The notes under the pieces were generated by a model that was given only the letters and a program-made list of their open reading frames with translations, was not told the DNA's origin and did not search any database. Positions 30,717 through 38,580 of a stretch of 64,000 nt of DNA are shown piece by piece. Position 1 is the first letter of the stretch, and each line of letters opens with the position of its first letter. The DNA is from a virus: positions 1 through 64,000 of the IMG/VR virus record IMGVR_UViG_3300045120_000483; one strand, written 5' to 3'. The position numbers were made by a program, and so were the translations under genes.

Positions 30717-31223
30717 CTATATTTTGGGTGATCTTCTAGGAATGATACGGACATTGATCTCCATATCTTCCGTCACAACGGGTTCAAGTTTGGCTAATCT
30801 TTTTTCTTCCTTTTTCTGAAGGTGTGCCAAAGCCACCCCCCGGAAGTATTCTTCGGCTCTTATCTTCCAATCCTGGAAGCGAAACTGCAATTCAGTAATA
30901 TCACCTTCCCCATATCTCATAGCCAAGTCTTCGACCCGCCGCCAGCGAATTTTCTTGGTGGTGTTTCGCTCAATATTCTTGTATTCATGACCTCTCAAAA
31001 ATCCATAGGCGATATTGGTCACCCGGGCTTCATTGCGAACATCCCAAATACGATGCCACTGAAGACCCTTGAAAATGGCCTCTTGTTTTTCCGCAATCTT
31101 ACTCTTGCCTTTGGCGGCAGATTCCATTGAAGCCTTCAGCATCTTAATCTCATCCTTTCGGATCAGTTTAGCTTCGGCAGTAAGGCTTACCGCCTTTATT
31201 TTAAGGTATTGCTTGTAGGGCAT
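30717..31223 (-). CDS. Conserved phage protein, hypothetical
   Basis: 168 residues, very basic and helical. The centre, WHRIWDVRNEARVTNIAYGFLRG followed by YKNIERNT, is a pattern I associate with a conserved phage protein of unknown function. A Lys/Glu-rich coiled region flanks it. Possibly nucleic-acid binding. Confidence 0.55.
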   Translation of the reverse strand: MPYKQYLKIKAVSLTAEAKLIRKDEIKMLKASMESAAKGKSKIAEKQEAIFKGLQWHRIWDVRNEARVTNIAYGFLRGHEYKNIERNTTKKIRWRRVEDLAMRYGEGDITELQFRFQDWKIRAEEYFRGVALAHLQKKEEKRLAKLEPVVTEDMEINVRIIPRRSPKI

Positions 31224-31226
31224 AAA

Positions 31227-31580
31227 TCAAATCTCCATCGCAATTCCATAAATCGCACTCAAATAGTTAAAAAGCTCCATCCGGGGTTCAGGTCCCGTGA
31301 CCTTTTCTTCAGATTTAGATGTTCGTTTATGGGTCAGGGTAAAAATCTGTTCATTGATCTTCTCCCGCCAAAATAGAATATGGTCAGGATGCCTTATGTT
31401 GGAGTAATCCAACAAACAAGCCGCATGAACACAGAAGCTTTCGACCAAACAATTCAATTGAGCCTGTGTCGTTCCAAGCGGCTGAGGTTGATTAAGCCAG
31501 TAATACAACTGAAGTAGCATGGTCTTTTCATAATCTAGGTGCTCTTTAATCTTCGCCTCATAATCCAGATAATCAATCAT
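31227..31580 (-). CDS. Hypothetical helical protein
   Basis: 117 residues, mainly helical with aromatic residues (KTMLLQLYYWLNQPQPLG, then FCVHAACLLDYS). The pattern HAACLLDY before a conserved Phe/Trp is like HEPN-type or four-helix proteins, but the HEPN RxxxxH motif is absent. Function unknown. Confidence 0.5.
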   Translation of the reverse strand: MIDYLDYEAKIKEHLDYEKTMLLQLYYWLNQPQPLGTTQAQLNCLVESFCVHAACLLDYSNIRHPDHILFWREKINEQIFTLTHKRTSKSEEKVTGPEPRMELFNYLSAIYGIAMEI

Positions 31581-31581
31581 T

Positions 31582-31996
31582 TCAAACCTTTCCTAAAACA
31601 TGCTTTCGGTGAATTCGGGCTCCGACATAATTGTTATAATACAGGGCCGGGTTTAGCAGAACATCGGCTTCCATCTGAGCCTTAAGTTCATAGTATGTTG
31701 CGACGGCGGGTGTCTCACAAAAACGCAGGATTTCCCGCTTGAAATGCTCTTTTCCCAGGCTAGCAATATCCTTGGCTAACTCCTTTGAAGAGCCATAATA
31801 ATCTTCCCAGTCAGATTTCTTCACTATAGTTCGTTTATATCGGCTGTTTTTTACAGGTTTTTTTCTAGTAAAGAATAGCTTTTTTTTTTCCTACGTACTT
31901 CTTCCCGTTTATTGTATTTGTAATAATATACACGAAAGCCTTATAATTGTCAAGCCCGTTTTCACCTAAAGGAAGACCTTTATAAGTCCAAGTCAT
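31582..31996 (-). pseudogene. GIY-YIG-type small protein split by an A10 frameshift
   Basis: Start at 31996 (MTWTYKGLPLG) after GCGGAGAGG. The first part has AFVYIITNTINGKKYVGKKK, the GIY-YIG N-terminal motif, and then stops at TAG after a run of ten A (31880-31889). With nine A the frame continues LFFTRKKPVKN...KSDWEDYYGSSKEL...HFKREILRFCE...YYNNYVG to 31582, giving a complete member of a small T4-like GIY-YIG family. So a single base separates two halves. It may be a sequencing error, a real break, or a slippage site that restores the frame in some transcripts. Confidence 0.75.
31925..31953 (-). promoter_or_regulatory. Sigma-70-like promoter inside the GIY-YIG gene
   Basis: TTGACA (31953-31948), 17-nt spacer, TATATT (31930-31925). 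It would start transcription inside the first half, just before the A10 run, and feed the downstream operon to 29371. Confidence 0.55.
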
Positions 31997-32086
31997 AAAA
32001 TCCTCTCCGCTATAAATACCCTTATCAGTCGCGGTGTTCAGACCCACTGATTCTAGTTTAACCGCTTTTAAGGGAAAACCAGCTAC

Positions 32087-32734
32087 ATGGATATTTATTG
32101 CGTCTATCTTACGATCTACTCCGGAAACCTCCTACCCCCATTTTACATAGGATTTTCAAAACTTGAAAATATAGCCAAAGGATATCATGGTTCAGTAGTA
32201 TCAAAACGTTATCGGGACATCTGGGAAAAGGAACTAATCAAACACCCAGAACATTTCAAAAGTATCATTTTAACAACTCATCCAACCCGTAGAGCAGCCA
32301 ATGAAAGGGAATCTAGTTTTCAAAAATCCCTCAACGCTGCCAGGAACCCTCTTTACACAAATAGAGCCCATGGAGCACGCTTCTTTAATACTAAAGGTTA
32401 TAAAATGTCTGAAGAGACACGAAAAGTTTATCGAAAACCTAAATCAGCCGACCATAGAGCCAACATTAGTAAAGGGAGGATGGGGATCAAATTTTCCAAA
32501 AAACAAATTGAAAAAATTAGAGAAGCGGTTCGACATCAAGTTCATACAGATGAATCCAGACGAAAGCGTCGTCAAATCATGTCACAATTAAAATGGTGGA
32601 ACAACGGTTCAATATGTAAAAGGGCACAACAACCCCCAGATGATACTTGGCAAACAGGTAGGATAAAATGGAAAAAACCCAAAACATCTAACTATCTCAC
32701 ACCTTCATTTCTCCAATATCTCCCTAAAAACTAA
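32087..32734 (+). CDS. GIY-YIG homing endonuclease
   Basis: 215 residues on the strand opposite to its neighbours, inserted next to the GIY-YIG relative. The N-terminal domain has VYLTIYSGNLLPPFYIGFS (GIY-YIG variant), a Glu in NERESSFQ and other catalytic-site positions. The C-terminal part has KMSEETRKV, DHRANISKGRMGIKFSKKQ and repeats typical of NUMOD3-like DNA-binding modules. No late or early promoter is visible; the region is AT-rich. A mobile element of the Seg type. Confidence 0.75.
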   Translation: MDIYCVYLTIYSGNLLPPFYIGFSKLENIAKGYHGSVVSKRYRDIWEKELIKHPEHFKSIILTTHPTRRAANERESSFQKSLNAARNPLYTNRAHGARFFNTKGYKMSEETRKVYRKPKSADHRANISKGRMGIKFSKKQIEKIREAVRHQVHTDESRRKRRQIMSQLKWWNNGSICKRAQQPPDDTWQTGRIKWKKPKTSNYLTPSFLQYLPKN

Positions 32735-32871
32735 TCCAACAGTTTATCATCCATGAACATGGCGGCGATATAACCAAAGACCCAAATAAGAGCCAATAGA
32801 ATAAGAACCGTCTGTAGGATATGAGTAGCAGTGCTATCGGCTCTTGTCAGAAATTCAATAATCTCAGTCAT
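32731..32871 (-). CDS. 46-residue single-pass membrane protein
   Basis: Begins MTEIIEFLTRADSTATH, then an uninterrupted hydrophobic stretch LQTVLILLALIWVFGYIAAM and a short acidic end. Its start overlaps the stop of the gene before it (ATGA). Its last four bases overlap the end of the homing gene on the other strand. Function unknown. Confidence 0.5.
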   Translation of the reverse strand: MTEIIEFLTRADSTATHILQTVLILLALIWVFGYIAAMFMDDKLLD

Positions 32872-32951
32872 AGTTTCCAAACTTTCCAAAAAACGAAACC
32901 GACAAAAAACAAAAATGGTACAGAGAATATAAGACCGGCGGCGTCACCCAT
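32868..32951 (-). CDS. 27-residue membrane peptide
   Basis: Frame MGDAAGLIFSVPFLFFV plus a basic end (WKVWKL), after a GGAG site, coupled by ATGA to the next small membrane gene. Too short to classify; the pair could be accessory membrane peptides. Confidence 0.4.
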   Translation of the reverse strand: MGDAAGLIFSVPFLFFVGFVFWKVWKL

Positions 32952-33034
32952 TACCCCACTCTCCATTATCTAGAACCAAAATGATCGACAGAAACAACAC
33001 CCGAAGGTACCAGATGTGTAAATAGGGGTCTGTT

Positions 33035-33328
33035 TCAGTCGGCTTTTGGTGGTGCCCCCGAAACCCCCACGCAAACGGGTTCAGGTCCACACTTAGCTTC
33101 AGATTGCTGTACCTGAGATATCTCATTAATAACCGCCGCCACTATCCTTGCATCTTCTTCTTCAAGAAATTTCTCATTGAATTCATCTATCAACTTATCA
33201 CACGTAGCAGCATTAGTAGCATTAGTAGCATTGAAACAAATCTCCTCTATCAAAGCCTTACTGATTTCCTCAATAATGTCTTGAGATATCTCATTCAATT
33301 CTCTCTTACGTTTCGTACTCTTTTTCAT
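33035..33328 (-). CDS. Acidic protein with a tandem NAT repeat
   Basis: 97 residues: a basic start, long acidic helices (EISQDIIEEISKALIEE), a Cys, then NATNATNAAT, encoded by 9-bp repeats, and acidic helices again. Low complexity; no family. ATG follows the stop of the phosphoribosyltransferase gene region with a short spacer. Confidence 0.45.
   Translation of the reverse strand: MKKSTKRKRELNEISQDIIEEISKALIEEICFNATNATNAATCDKLIDEFNEKFLEEEDARIVAAVINEISQVQQSEAKCGPEPVCVGVSGAPPKAD
33207..33233. repeat. Three 9-bp tandem units
   Basis: GCAGCATTA, GTAGCATTA, GTAGCATTG in a row, inside the acidic protein gene. Probably a slippage-prone microsatellite. Confidence 0.6.
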
Positions 33329-33332
33329 TTGA

Positions 33333-33737
33333 TCACCACTTGGTGTGCATCCAGCAATCTACCCAAAACGGTAGTTTCTGGTTTCGGGCGAAGGCCACAA
33401 ACCCCCTGATATTAGCGGCGCGGGGGTCATGTTTATCAATTGCATCTTTCATTGATTTACCGGTTGTCCAAACATCATCAACGAAGAGAACTGTAGTCGA
33501 AAAGGGAGTTTTATATTTCTCAAAAGCTCTAGCTAATTTCTCCCCTCCGGTCGGAACACCATAAACTGAATTGAATGGCACTAGCTGAGGACCACAAATA
33601 TCAGCAATGGTTTGCCAATCTTCATCAGTCATGGCATCACATTCAATCTTCCAAGTCAGATAGATACCAGCCGCCGAAACAAATGATTTCTTTTTAAAAA
33701 GCGCCAAATCCGGAGCCGGGTAATCATTATTAAACAT
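33333..33737 (-). CDS. Phosphoribosyltransferase-like protein
   Basis: 134 residues from MFNNDYPAPDLALF; the longer frame starts inside the reductase gene and lacks a ribosome site. The motif TVLFVDDVWTTGKSM is the PRPP-binding loop of type I phosphoribosyltransferases, and VPFNSVYGVPTGGEKLA fits the substrate-binding side. It lies downstream of the ribonucleotide reductase, so it may act in pyrimidine or purine salvage. Substrate is unknown. Confidence 0.7.
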   Translation of the reverse strand: MFNNDYPAPDLALFKKKSFVSAAGIYLTWKIECDAMTDEDWQTIADICGPQLVPFNSVYGVPTGGEKLARAFEKYKTPFSTTVLFVDDVWTTGKSMKDAIDKHDPRAANIRGFVAFARNQKLPFWVDCWMHTKW

Positions 33738-33766
33738 CTTCAATACACGCTTTCCATAATCACTGG

Positions 33767-35731
33767 TCAAAGAATTTCGCAGCCGCCTGAGGCGGAACAA
33801 GCCAATTCCTGGCTACCCACAGTCATATCGTTTTTCTCATATTCAGAGAGACGGCTCCAGTCAATTTGGGGGGTCTTCGCACACCATTTTTCATAATCTT
33901 CTTCACTAACCTCCTGGAACGGGGCCTGTTGATAAACATGATCCGAATAGGGGAGGAAGGAGACCCCACTCATCCATTCGAAATGATCATAAACCCAGGC
34001 ACCTACAGTAAACCACTCATCTTCCTTAACTGAGACAGTAATGGAGGGCTTATGATCGGTCCAATACTTCTGATACATCAACCACAAATTAAGTTGATCT
34101 AGGGCGGTGGCATCCGCCCGGATTAATGCATCCTTCGGGCTCTTAAGCGGAAACGAAAATACGTCCACATCATTGGGCCTCATCACATCCGTTTCATGGT
34201 AAAGACCCTGATCCTTTAGCATCTGCCCCAGAGGGTCTTTTTTGTCTGATCGGGCCGTTCGAATATAGTATGGTGAATGTCTCCGATGCAAGCCACTGGC
34301 TGAGTTGACCAGGGCTGAAACGGTGCCGCTAGGCTTGACACACGTCGAAGCTGTTGAAACTGGAATGCCAAGAATATTGGCCATTTCCATATTAGTTATG
34401 ATAACTTTTTTCCGAATTGTTGTCAAGGCATTTTTTAGAGGTTCTTCCCCCATTTGACCGGATAAAAGAGCATTATCACAAGGCCCGGTTAGAGAGACGC
34501 CCAGAAGTCTTTCATCTTCGGTATTATTTTTCCATTTCTTGGAAAGAAATTTGAAGTCAGTCAGGGTCGATTGGAAAGTCCCCAAAATAGCAGCAAGTCG
34601 GGCTTTTCGAATAAGATCATCAACGGTGTCCGTCGAACGCACCACAATTTCTGTCAGATTACAGACTTGATCCTTCCTGAGAATAATCTCTGAACAGGGA
34701 TTACACCCCCACTCATAATCAACCTCCCGGTATCGAACGTCCGGATGATCCCCAAAATGTGTCTTTCGAAAAGCATTAGAATTATCAATAACATGCTTAC
34801 AAGCGGCTCTAGAGAAAATCCCTCTTTCTCCCGACTTGGATTCATATAAAGAATGCCACTCCGCCATGAACGTGCCCATGGCGGGCTTCTTATCAGTATA
34901 GACCGCAGAATTATTTGAATTTGACAAATACGGCTTTAATAGCCACCACTGGCCGTTTTTGGCCCCCCTCATTCGATCATCCGACAAATTACTTAGAGAG
35001 ATCAAGGCACTACGGCGAACGCCCCCGACGACAACACATTCCCCGATGAAACAAGCAATCTCATGACAATCCAGGGATGATAATTTCTGACCCTTATTGG
35101 CCTCAAAAACCGAAACAATAAACTTGAAAAGACGGTTCAGGGGTTCGGGACCGGCGGACCTTCCCCCAAAGGTCTTCAGGATCGCTCCGGAAGGCCGTAG
35201 CTTGCTCAAATCCCACTTGGGTATCAAACCAGTGTAGAGCAGGGAAATCAACTCATTGAGCCCCGCTGCCCATCCCAACTTAGAATCCTTTACAACGATT
35301 GTAGTATCAGTAGGATGCAACTCATCCGGGACCTCCGGAAGCTTGTTGGTATATTGTCGCTCCACCGAAAATCCCACCCCGGTGCCATTCATGAGAATAT
35401 AAAGTTCTTCCCCAAAAGCCTTGGGGTTATCGATGGCCAAATAAGAGCAGTTGAAACCCGCCATGTTCTCCTTAGCCAGGGCAGGACCGGCCGTCATGAC
35501 CGCTCTCATCGATGGCATTACTTCCAGATTGAGAACTGCGGTCTCTAGCTCCTTTCGCAATTCCTTCGGAAGTTTATAATTACATTTTTCCTTCAAATGG
35601 GTAGTGAAAAAATCAAAATATCGGGCGACTGTTTCGGGCCACAACTCCCTTCGATTTTCTTCCGGTAGAAACCGGCTATAACGGGAAATATAGATATATT
35701 GTTGAAATTGTGTTGAATTACTAGGTAGCAT
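33767..35731 (-). CDS. nrdJ: Adenosylcobalamin-dependent ribonucleotide reductase, class II
   Basis: 654 residues, close in size and motifs to the single-chain class II enzyme. FNCSYLAI (first redox Cys, about residue 115), ECVVVGGVRRSALIS, NPCSEI (radical-site Cys with Glu, about 344-350), QVCNLTEI, and STCVKPSGTVSALV are in the expected order. The C-terminus CSASGGCEIL gives the Cys pair that hands electrons to the active site. B12 dependence suits phages of hosts that grow with or without oxygen. A terminator-like hairpin sits right before its ribosome site. Confidence 0.9.
   Translation of the reverse strand: MLPSNSTQFQQYIYISRYSRFLPEENRRELWPETVARYFDFFTTHLKEKCNYKLPKELRKELETAVLNLEVMPSMRAVMTAGPALAKENMAGFNCSYLAIDNPKAFGEELYILMNGTGVGFSVERQYTNKLPEVPDELHPTDTTIVVKDSKLGWAAGLNELISLLYTGLIPKWDLSKLRPSGAILKTFGGRSAGPEPLNRLFKFIVSVFEANKGQKLSSLDCHEIACFIGECVVVGGVRRSALISLSNLSDDRMRGAKNGQWWLLKPYLSNSNNSAVYTDKKPAMGTFMAEWHSLYESKSGERGIFSRAACKHVIDNSNAFRKTHFGDHPDVRYREVDYEWGCNPCSEIILRKDQVCNLTEIVVRSTDTVDDLIRKARLAAILGTFQSTLTDFKFLSKKWKNNTEDERLLGVSLTGPCDNALLSGQMGEEPLKNALTTIRKKVIITNMEMANILGIPVSTASTCVKPSGTVSALVNSASGLHRRHSPYYIRTARSDKKDPLGQMLKDQGLYHETDVMRPNDVDVFSFPLKSPKDALIRADATALDQLNLWLMYQKYWTDHKPSITVSVKEDEWFTVGAWVYDHFEWMSGVSFLPYSDHVYQQAPFQEVSEEDYEKWCAKTPQIDWSRLSEYEKNDMTVGSQELACSASGGCEIL
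34398..34426 (-). promoter_or_regulatory. Promoter-like site inside nrdJ
   Basis: TTGACA (34426-34421), 17-nt spacer and TATCAT (34403-34398), with an in-frame ATG 7 nt further on (34390). It has the same geometry as the DNA polymerase promoter. It could be a coding coincidence. Confidence 0.35.
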
Positions 35732-35740
35732 TTTTACTCC

Positions 35741-35769
35741 AAAAAATAAGGGAAGCCCGATGGCTCCCC
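35741..35769 (-). terminator. Terminator or attenuator just before nrdJ
   Basis: On the minus strand GGGGAGCC and GGCTTCCC pair (8 bp, one G-U) around a 4-nt loop, then TTATTTTTT. The nrdJ ribosome site GGAG begins immediately after the T run. Confidence 0.7.
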
Positions 35770-35818
35770 GGAACTGTTTAAACTGATTTGTTGTGAGGAT
35801 ATTTAGTTAAATCGCTAT

Positions 35819-35992
35819 TCAGTTCTCTCCCGCCATGAACACTGTTCCGATGCTAAGAAAATATAAAAACATTGTCCCGGCCATCCAGGGTTTTCCATCA
35901 AAAAAGAAAGATATGGCCGAACCCAGATAACCAATGGACGCCCAAGTCATGAAGAATTGGGTGGGGGAAATTTGAAATCCCAGAATTATCAT
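35819..35992 (-). CDS. 57-residue membrane protein
   Basis: From MIILGFQISP; the start overlaps the upstream stop (ATGA). Two hydrophobic segments (TWASIGYLGSAISFFF and GTMFLYFLSIGTVFM). Unknown function. Confidence 0.55.
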   Translation of the reverse strand: MIILGFQISPTQFFMTWASIGYLGSAISFFFDGKPWMAGTMFLYFLSIGTVFMAGEN

Positions 35993-36567
35993 CCATCCGC
36001 CCATCTTTGTCCGGTAACTTCATAAGGATCAGTCACCAAGTCTTTACCAACAGTTGAATCATTTCCAAAGAATTCAGGTTTCTTTCCTTCCCGAATCTCA
36101 TTGGGCATTGGTAGCATTGATAGACCCGGAAGCATCCAATCATATCTGACAAGTGTCGGAACCGACACCTCAAAATAACCATCAATGAATTTAAAAGCTT
36201 CCGACCAACTATCAAAAATCTTCGTAGAATGATACTTCAGCCAGGGTGATAAATGAGAACTAGGAATATCAGAATTATTCACAATGACAACAAGCTTCCC
36301 CATTTGATGACCCAACATTGCTTCCATGGGGGTGCCGTTGGAATTCTTGAAATAATTCAGAAGAATAAAGTCACTTCGGGCAATATCTACCTTATCCAGT
36401 TCAACAATCTCTTTCCAGCGGGGGTCGGCATCGGCATAATACCGTCGAACTGGATCAAGGTAGTCATATTCTGTAAAAGAACCCTTGATATAGGTTCTCC
36501 AATTGCTCATTTCCTCTTTGGAACATTGGGCTATGGGACCGCTCAGATAGCCAACATATCTTTTCAT
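35989..36567 (-). CDS. Nucleoside 2-deoxyribosyltransferase-like protein
   Basis: 192 residues from MKRYVGYLSGP; the earlier ATG lacks a ribosome site. YLSGPI at the N-terminus, DPRWKEIVELDKVDIARSDFILLN in the middle and GTPMEAMLGHQMGKLVVIV fit the deoxyribosyltransferase fold, with the catalytic Glu in PMEAM. The last ~60 residues are an addition of unknown role. Such enzymes exchange bases on deoxynucleosides, consistent with the nucleotide genes around it. Confidence 0.7.
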   Translation of the reverse strand: MKRYVGYLSGPIAQCSKEEMSNWRTYIKGSFTEYDYLDPVRRYYADADPRWKEIVELDKVDIARSDFILLNYFKNSNGTPMEAMLGHQMGKLVVIVNNSDIPSSHLSPWLKYHSTKIFDSWSEAFKFIDGYFEVSVPTLVRYDWMLPGLSMLPMPNEIREGKKPEFFGNDSTVGKDLVTDPYEVTGQRWADG

Positions 36568-36571
36568 AGTG

Positions 36572-36784
36572 CTATTTCCTTTTGTCATAACGTTTCACAT
36601 TACCACTTGAATCAACACAAAACCAACCCGCCTGGATACGATAGACATCCAAGCCATAACTTTGACAAATCTCTTCTTGTTCTTTTTGTACCTTATTGTA
36701 ATAATAATATGATGCTATTAACACCCCCGCCACTATGGAGACAAGGAAAACAACAAAAACCCCAATTAACCACTCAATTTTCAT
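36572..36784 (-). CDS. 70-residue membrane protein
   Basis: One N-terminal membrane segment (LIGVFVVFLVSIVAGVLIA) followed by a Tyr/Lys-rich cytoplasmic or periplasmic tail with two Cys. Co-transcribed with thyX upstream. Unknown function. Confidence 0.5.
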   Translation of the reverse strand: MKIEWLIGVFVVFLVSIVAGVLIASYYYYNKVQKEQEEICQSYGLDVYRIQAGWFCVDSSGNVKRYDKRK

Positions 36785-37827
36785 AGCCCGATCATCTTTC
36801 TGTGTTGACGCCAGCCGATAAAGTTACCATGGTCTCTAAGGTTCATCCATTTTCCTACATTCATAGAAAATCCTTTACCTTTAAAATCAGGAGTAGCCTG
36901 ATGTTCACAAGGAGATGCATGGGCTGGTTTCGAAACAATCAATTTATCATATAGATCAATGTCTTTCGCAATGACCGGGGGCTTTGCATCATGAGTTAAG
37001 TAGGAAACTCTTGCACACCTAGCCACTGAGCACTTGATTGCTTTCTTAACATATTCCCTTTCAATTATAACACCCCTATCATCAACTTTCGTTATAACCT
37101 TTCCATCATCAAAACAAGGAAACGGGATTGTCATTAGAATATCTTTTCGATCTTGTTCAGAAATATATGGTAGATGCCATTCCCCATCCTTCAAAAGATT
37201 AGGCGTGCTTTCCGCCATGGCTTTCTTCATCGCTTGAGCCAGGACCATAATCTCCGGTTGGGCATCGGAATGATCTCTAAGCTCAAAAAAGTTAGACCAC
37301 TCCGTTGCAGTCACCACCACATTTATGTGGCAAAACGGTTCCAATAACCGATTGACAATCTGCTTATGATATCCCGCTTCATAAAAACGCTTAGCCCATT
37401 TAACAGCTTCATCCCTAGCTTTCTTCCAAGCCTCTTCTCTTGATATATTAAACGGAAGTGAATAAGCGCCATGATAGTTTTGATAAGGATTATAACCACC
37501 CAACACCCCGGCGTCACACTCTTCCCGGGCCTGCATACCGGGTTGGTTCTTACCCCAAAATAGGGGCATAGCAGTATCTTCCATAACATCCTTGATCAGA
37601 CGTTCCACCGGTATCGCCCTTGAAGAAGATGCATTTCTTGATAGATTTCGATCATACATCACCCCATCAGCAATTTGTTGGACCACAATCTCTTCCGGTG
37701 TGCTACTAAGGATACGATGAGTAAGTTCCTCCGCATGAATAAAACGGGGGTACCTAAGCTGCATAGTAGTTAATCGTACACCAGCTTCAGAGATAGAATC
37801 ACAAATGATTTTAGCTGTTATTGTCAT
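36781..37827 (-). CDS. thyX: FAD-dependent thymidylate synthase
   Basis: 348 residues. The flavin-dependent enzyme makes dTMP from dUMP. Its signature RHR-x7-S-x-R appears as a diverged NLSRNASSSRAIPV, and NFFELRDHSDAQPEIMVLAQAMKKAM plus RCARVSYLTHD match the long ThyX-like phage branch. The C-terminal WMNLRDHGNFIGWRQHRKM is also typical. It lies in one operon with the deoxyribosyltransferase-like and P-loop genes. Phage ThyX usually replaces or supports a host ThyA. Confidence 0.85.
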   Translation of the reverse strand: MTITAKIICDSISEAGVRLTTMQLRYPRFIHAEELTHRILSSTPEEIVVQQIADGVMYDRNLSRNASSSRAIPVERLIKDVMEDTAMPLFWGKNQPGMQAREECDAGVLGGYNPYQNYHGAYSLPFNISREEAWKKARDEAVKWAKRFYEAGYHKQIVNRLLEPFCHINVVVTATEWSNFFELRDHSDAQPEIMVLAQAMKKAMAESTPNLLKDGEWHLPYISEQDRKDILMTIPFPCFDDGKVITKVDDRGVIIEREYVKKAIKCSVARCARVSYLTHDAKPPVIAKDIDLYDKLIVSKPAHASPCEHQATPDFKGKGFSMNVGKWMNLRDHGNFIGWRQHRKMIGL

Positions 37828-38024
37828 GATTTATACCATGGTTGATCTGGACAAATACTCTGGTGAGCTACATGTTCTGGAACGAAGGTTGTTGTTATAA
37901 GAGGATAATAAAAAACTCTATATAACCATCCATTCGGAACCTTTAAACGCTTTGTTTCAAAATACTTTTCTCCGGTATAAACCGATTCCCATTTTTCCGG
38001 CTTATCTACGCTTCCGACCGTCAT
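37824..38024 (-). CDS. 66-residue protein, hypothetical
   Basis: Strand-rich with many aromatic residues (GWLYRVFYYPLITTTF). ATGA-type overlaps on both sides. Its place between a P-loop kinase-like gene and thyX hints at nucleotide metabolism, but no family was recognised. Confidence 0.5.
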   Translation of the reverse strand: MTVGSVDKPEKWESVYTGEKYFETKRLKVPNGWLYRVFYYPLITTTFVPEHVAHQSICPDQPWYKS

Positions 38025-38572
38025 ATTCCTAGGTCCTTTATGATGTCTTCATAACTGTTGATTTGCTTATAGGGGAGCCCGTACCACTCCAGAAAATACA
38101 GACAGGAAACGTCAATGGCTTCCGCTTCAACTTTATTCTGAATCCGCCCCTTCTGAATATACTCTCTATCCCCTCTATGAAGATAATAGTTGATGTTATC
38201 GTATTGAATGAAGGTTCGATAGCAGAAATCCTCAAAAGCGGAATTCCAGCGTTCCCGATCAACCTTAAAATGCTTCGAAGCAGTCCGGAGATATACTGCC
38301 GTCAATAGGATTGGGGAATCCGTTACAATGTAATCCAAACCTTTATCAATCATGGAGTAAAGACGACGGTTTTGTTCGGAAAATATCTTAACCTGATCAT
38401 CCAGGGGGTCTTTGGGGTCCAGAGGAGGGTAGGACTGCCAATTCAACTCATCAGCTACCTCCGGAGTAAGTTTAACATTCATCCTCTTGGATTTCATGTG
38501 ACCATAAAGCTGAATGGAATTGGTCGTTTTTCCGGCGGACGGACCCGCAAAGATATTAATTACTTTCGTCAT
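38021..38572 (-). CDS. P-loop ATPase / nucleoside kinase-like protein
   Basis: 183 residues. IFAGPSAGKTTNSIQLY is a Walker A loop at the N-terminus, and DYIVTDSPILLTAVYL has the DSP feature of nucleoside and NadR-type kinases. The family is widespread in T4-like phages and resembles AAA_28/NadR kinases. The substrate is unknown; the neighbours suggest a deoxynucleoside or nicotinamide riboside. Confidence 0.7.
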   Translation of the reverse strand: MTKVINIFAGPSAGKTTNSIQLYGHMKSKRMNVKLTPEVADELNWQSYPPLDPKDPLDDQVKIFSEQNRRLYSMIDKGLDYIVTDSPILLTAVYLRTASKHFKVDRERWNSAFEDFCYRTFIQYDNINYYLHRGDREYIQKGRIQNKVEAEAIDVSCLYFLEWYGLPYKQINSYEDIIKDLGI

Positions 38573-38580
38573 AAATTTTT

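Noticed and set aside
32020-32060. Possible tRNA or T-arm-like sequence near the GIY-YIG genes
   Set aside because: The stem arms do not pair over more than three bases and no cloverleaf is possible. No tRNA was seen in the window.
33207-33233. CRISPR-like repeat
   Set aside because: It is a three-unit coding microsatellite without spacers.
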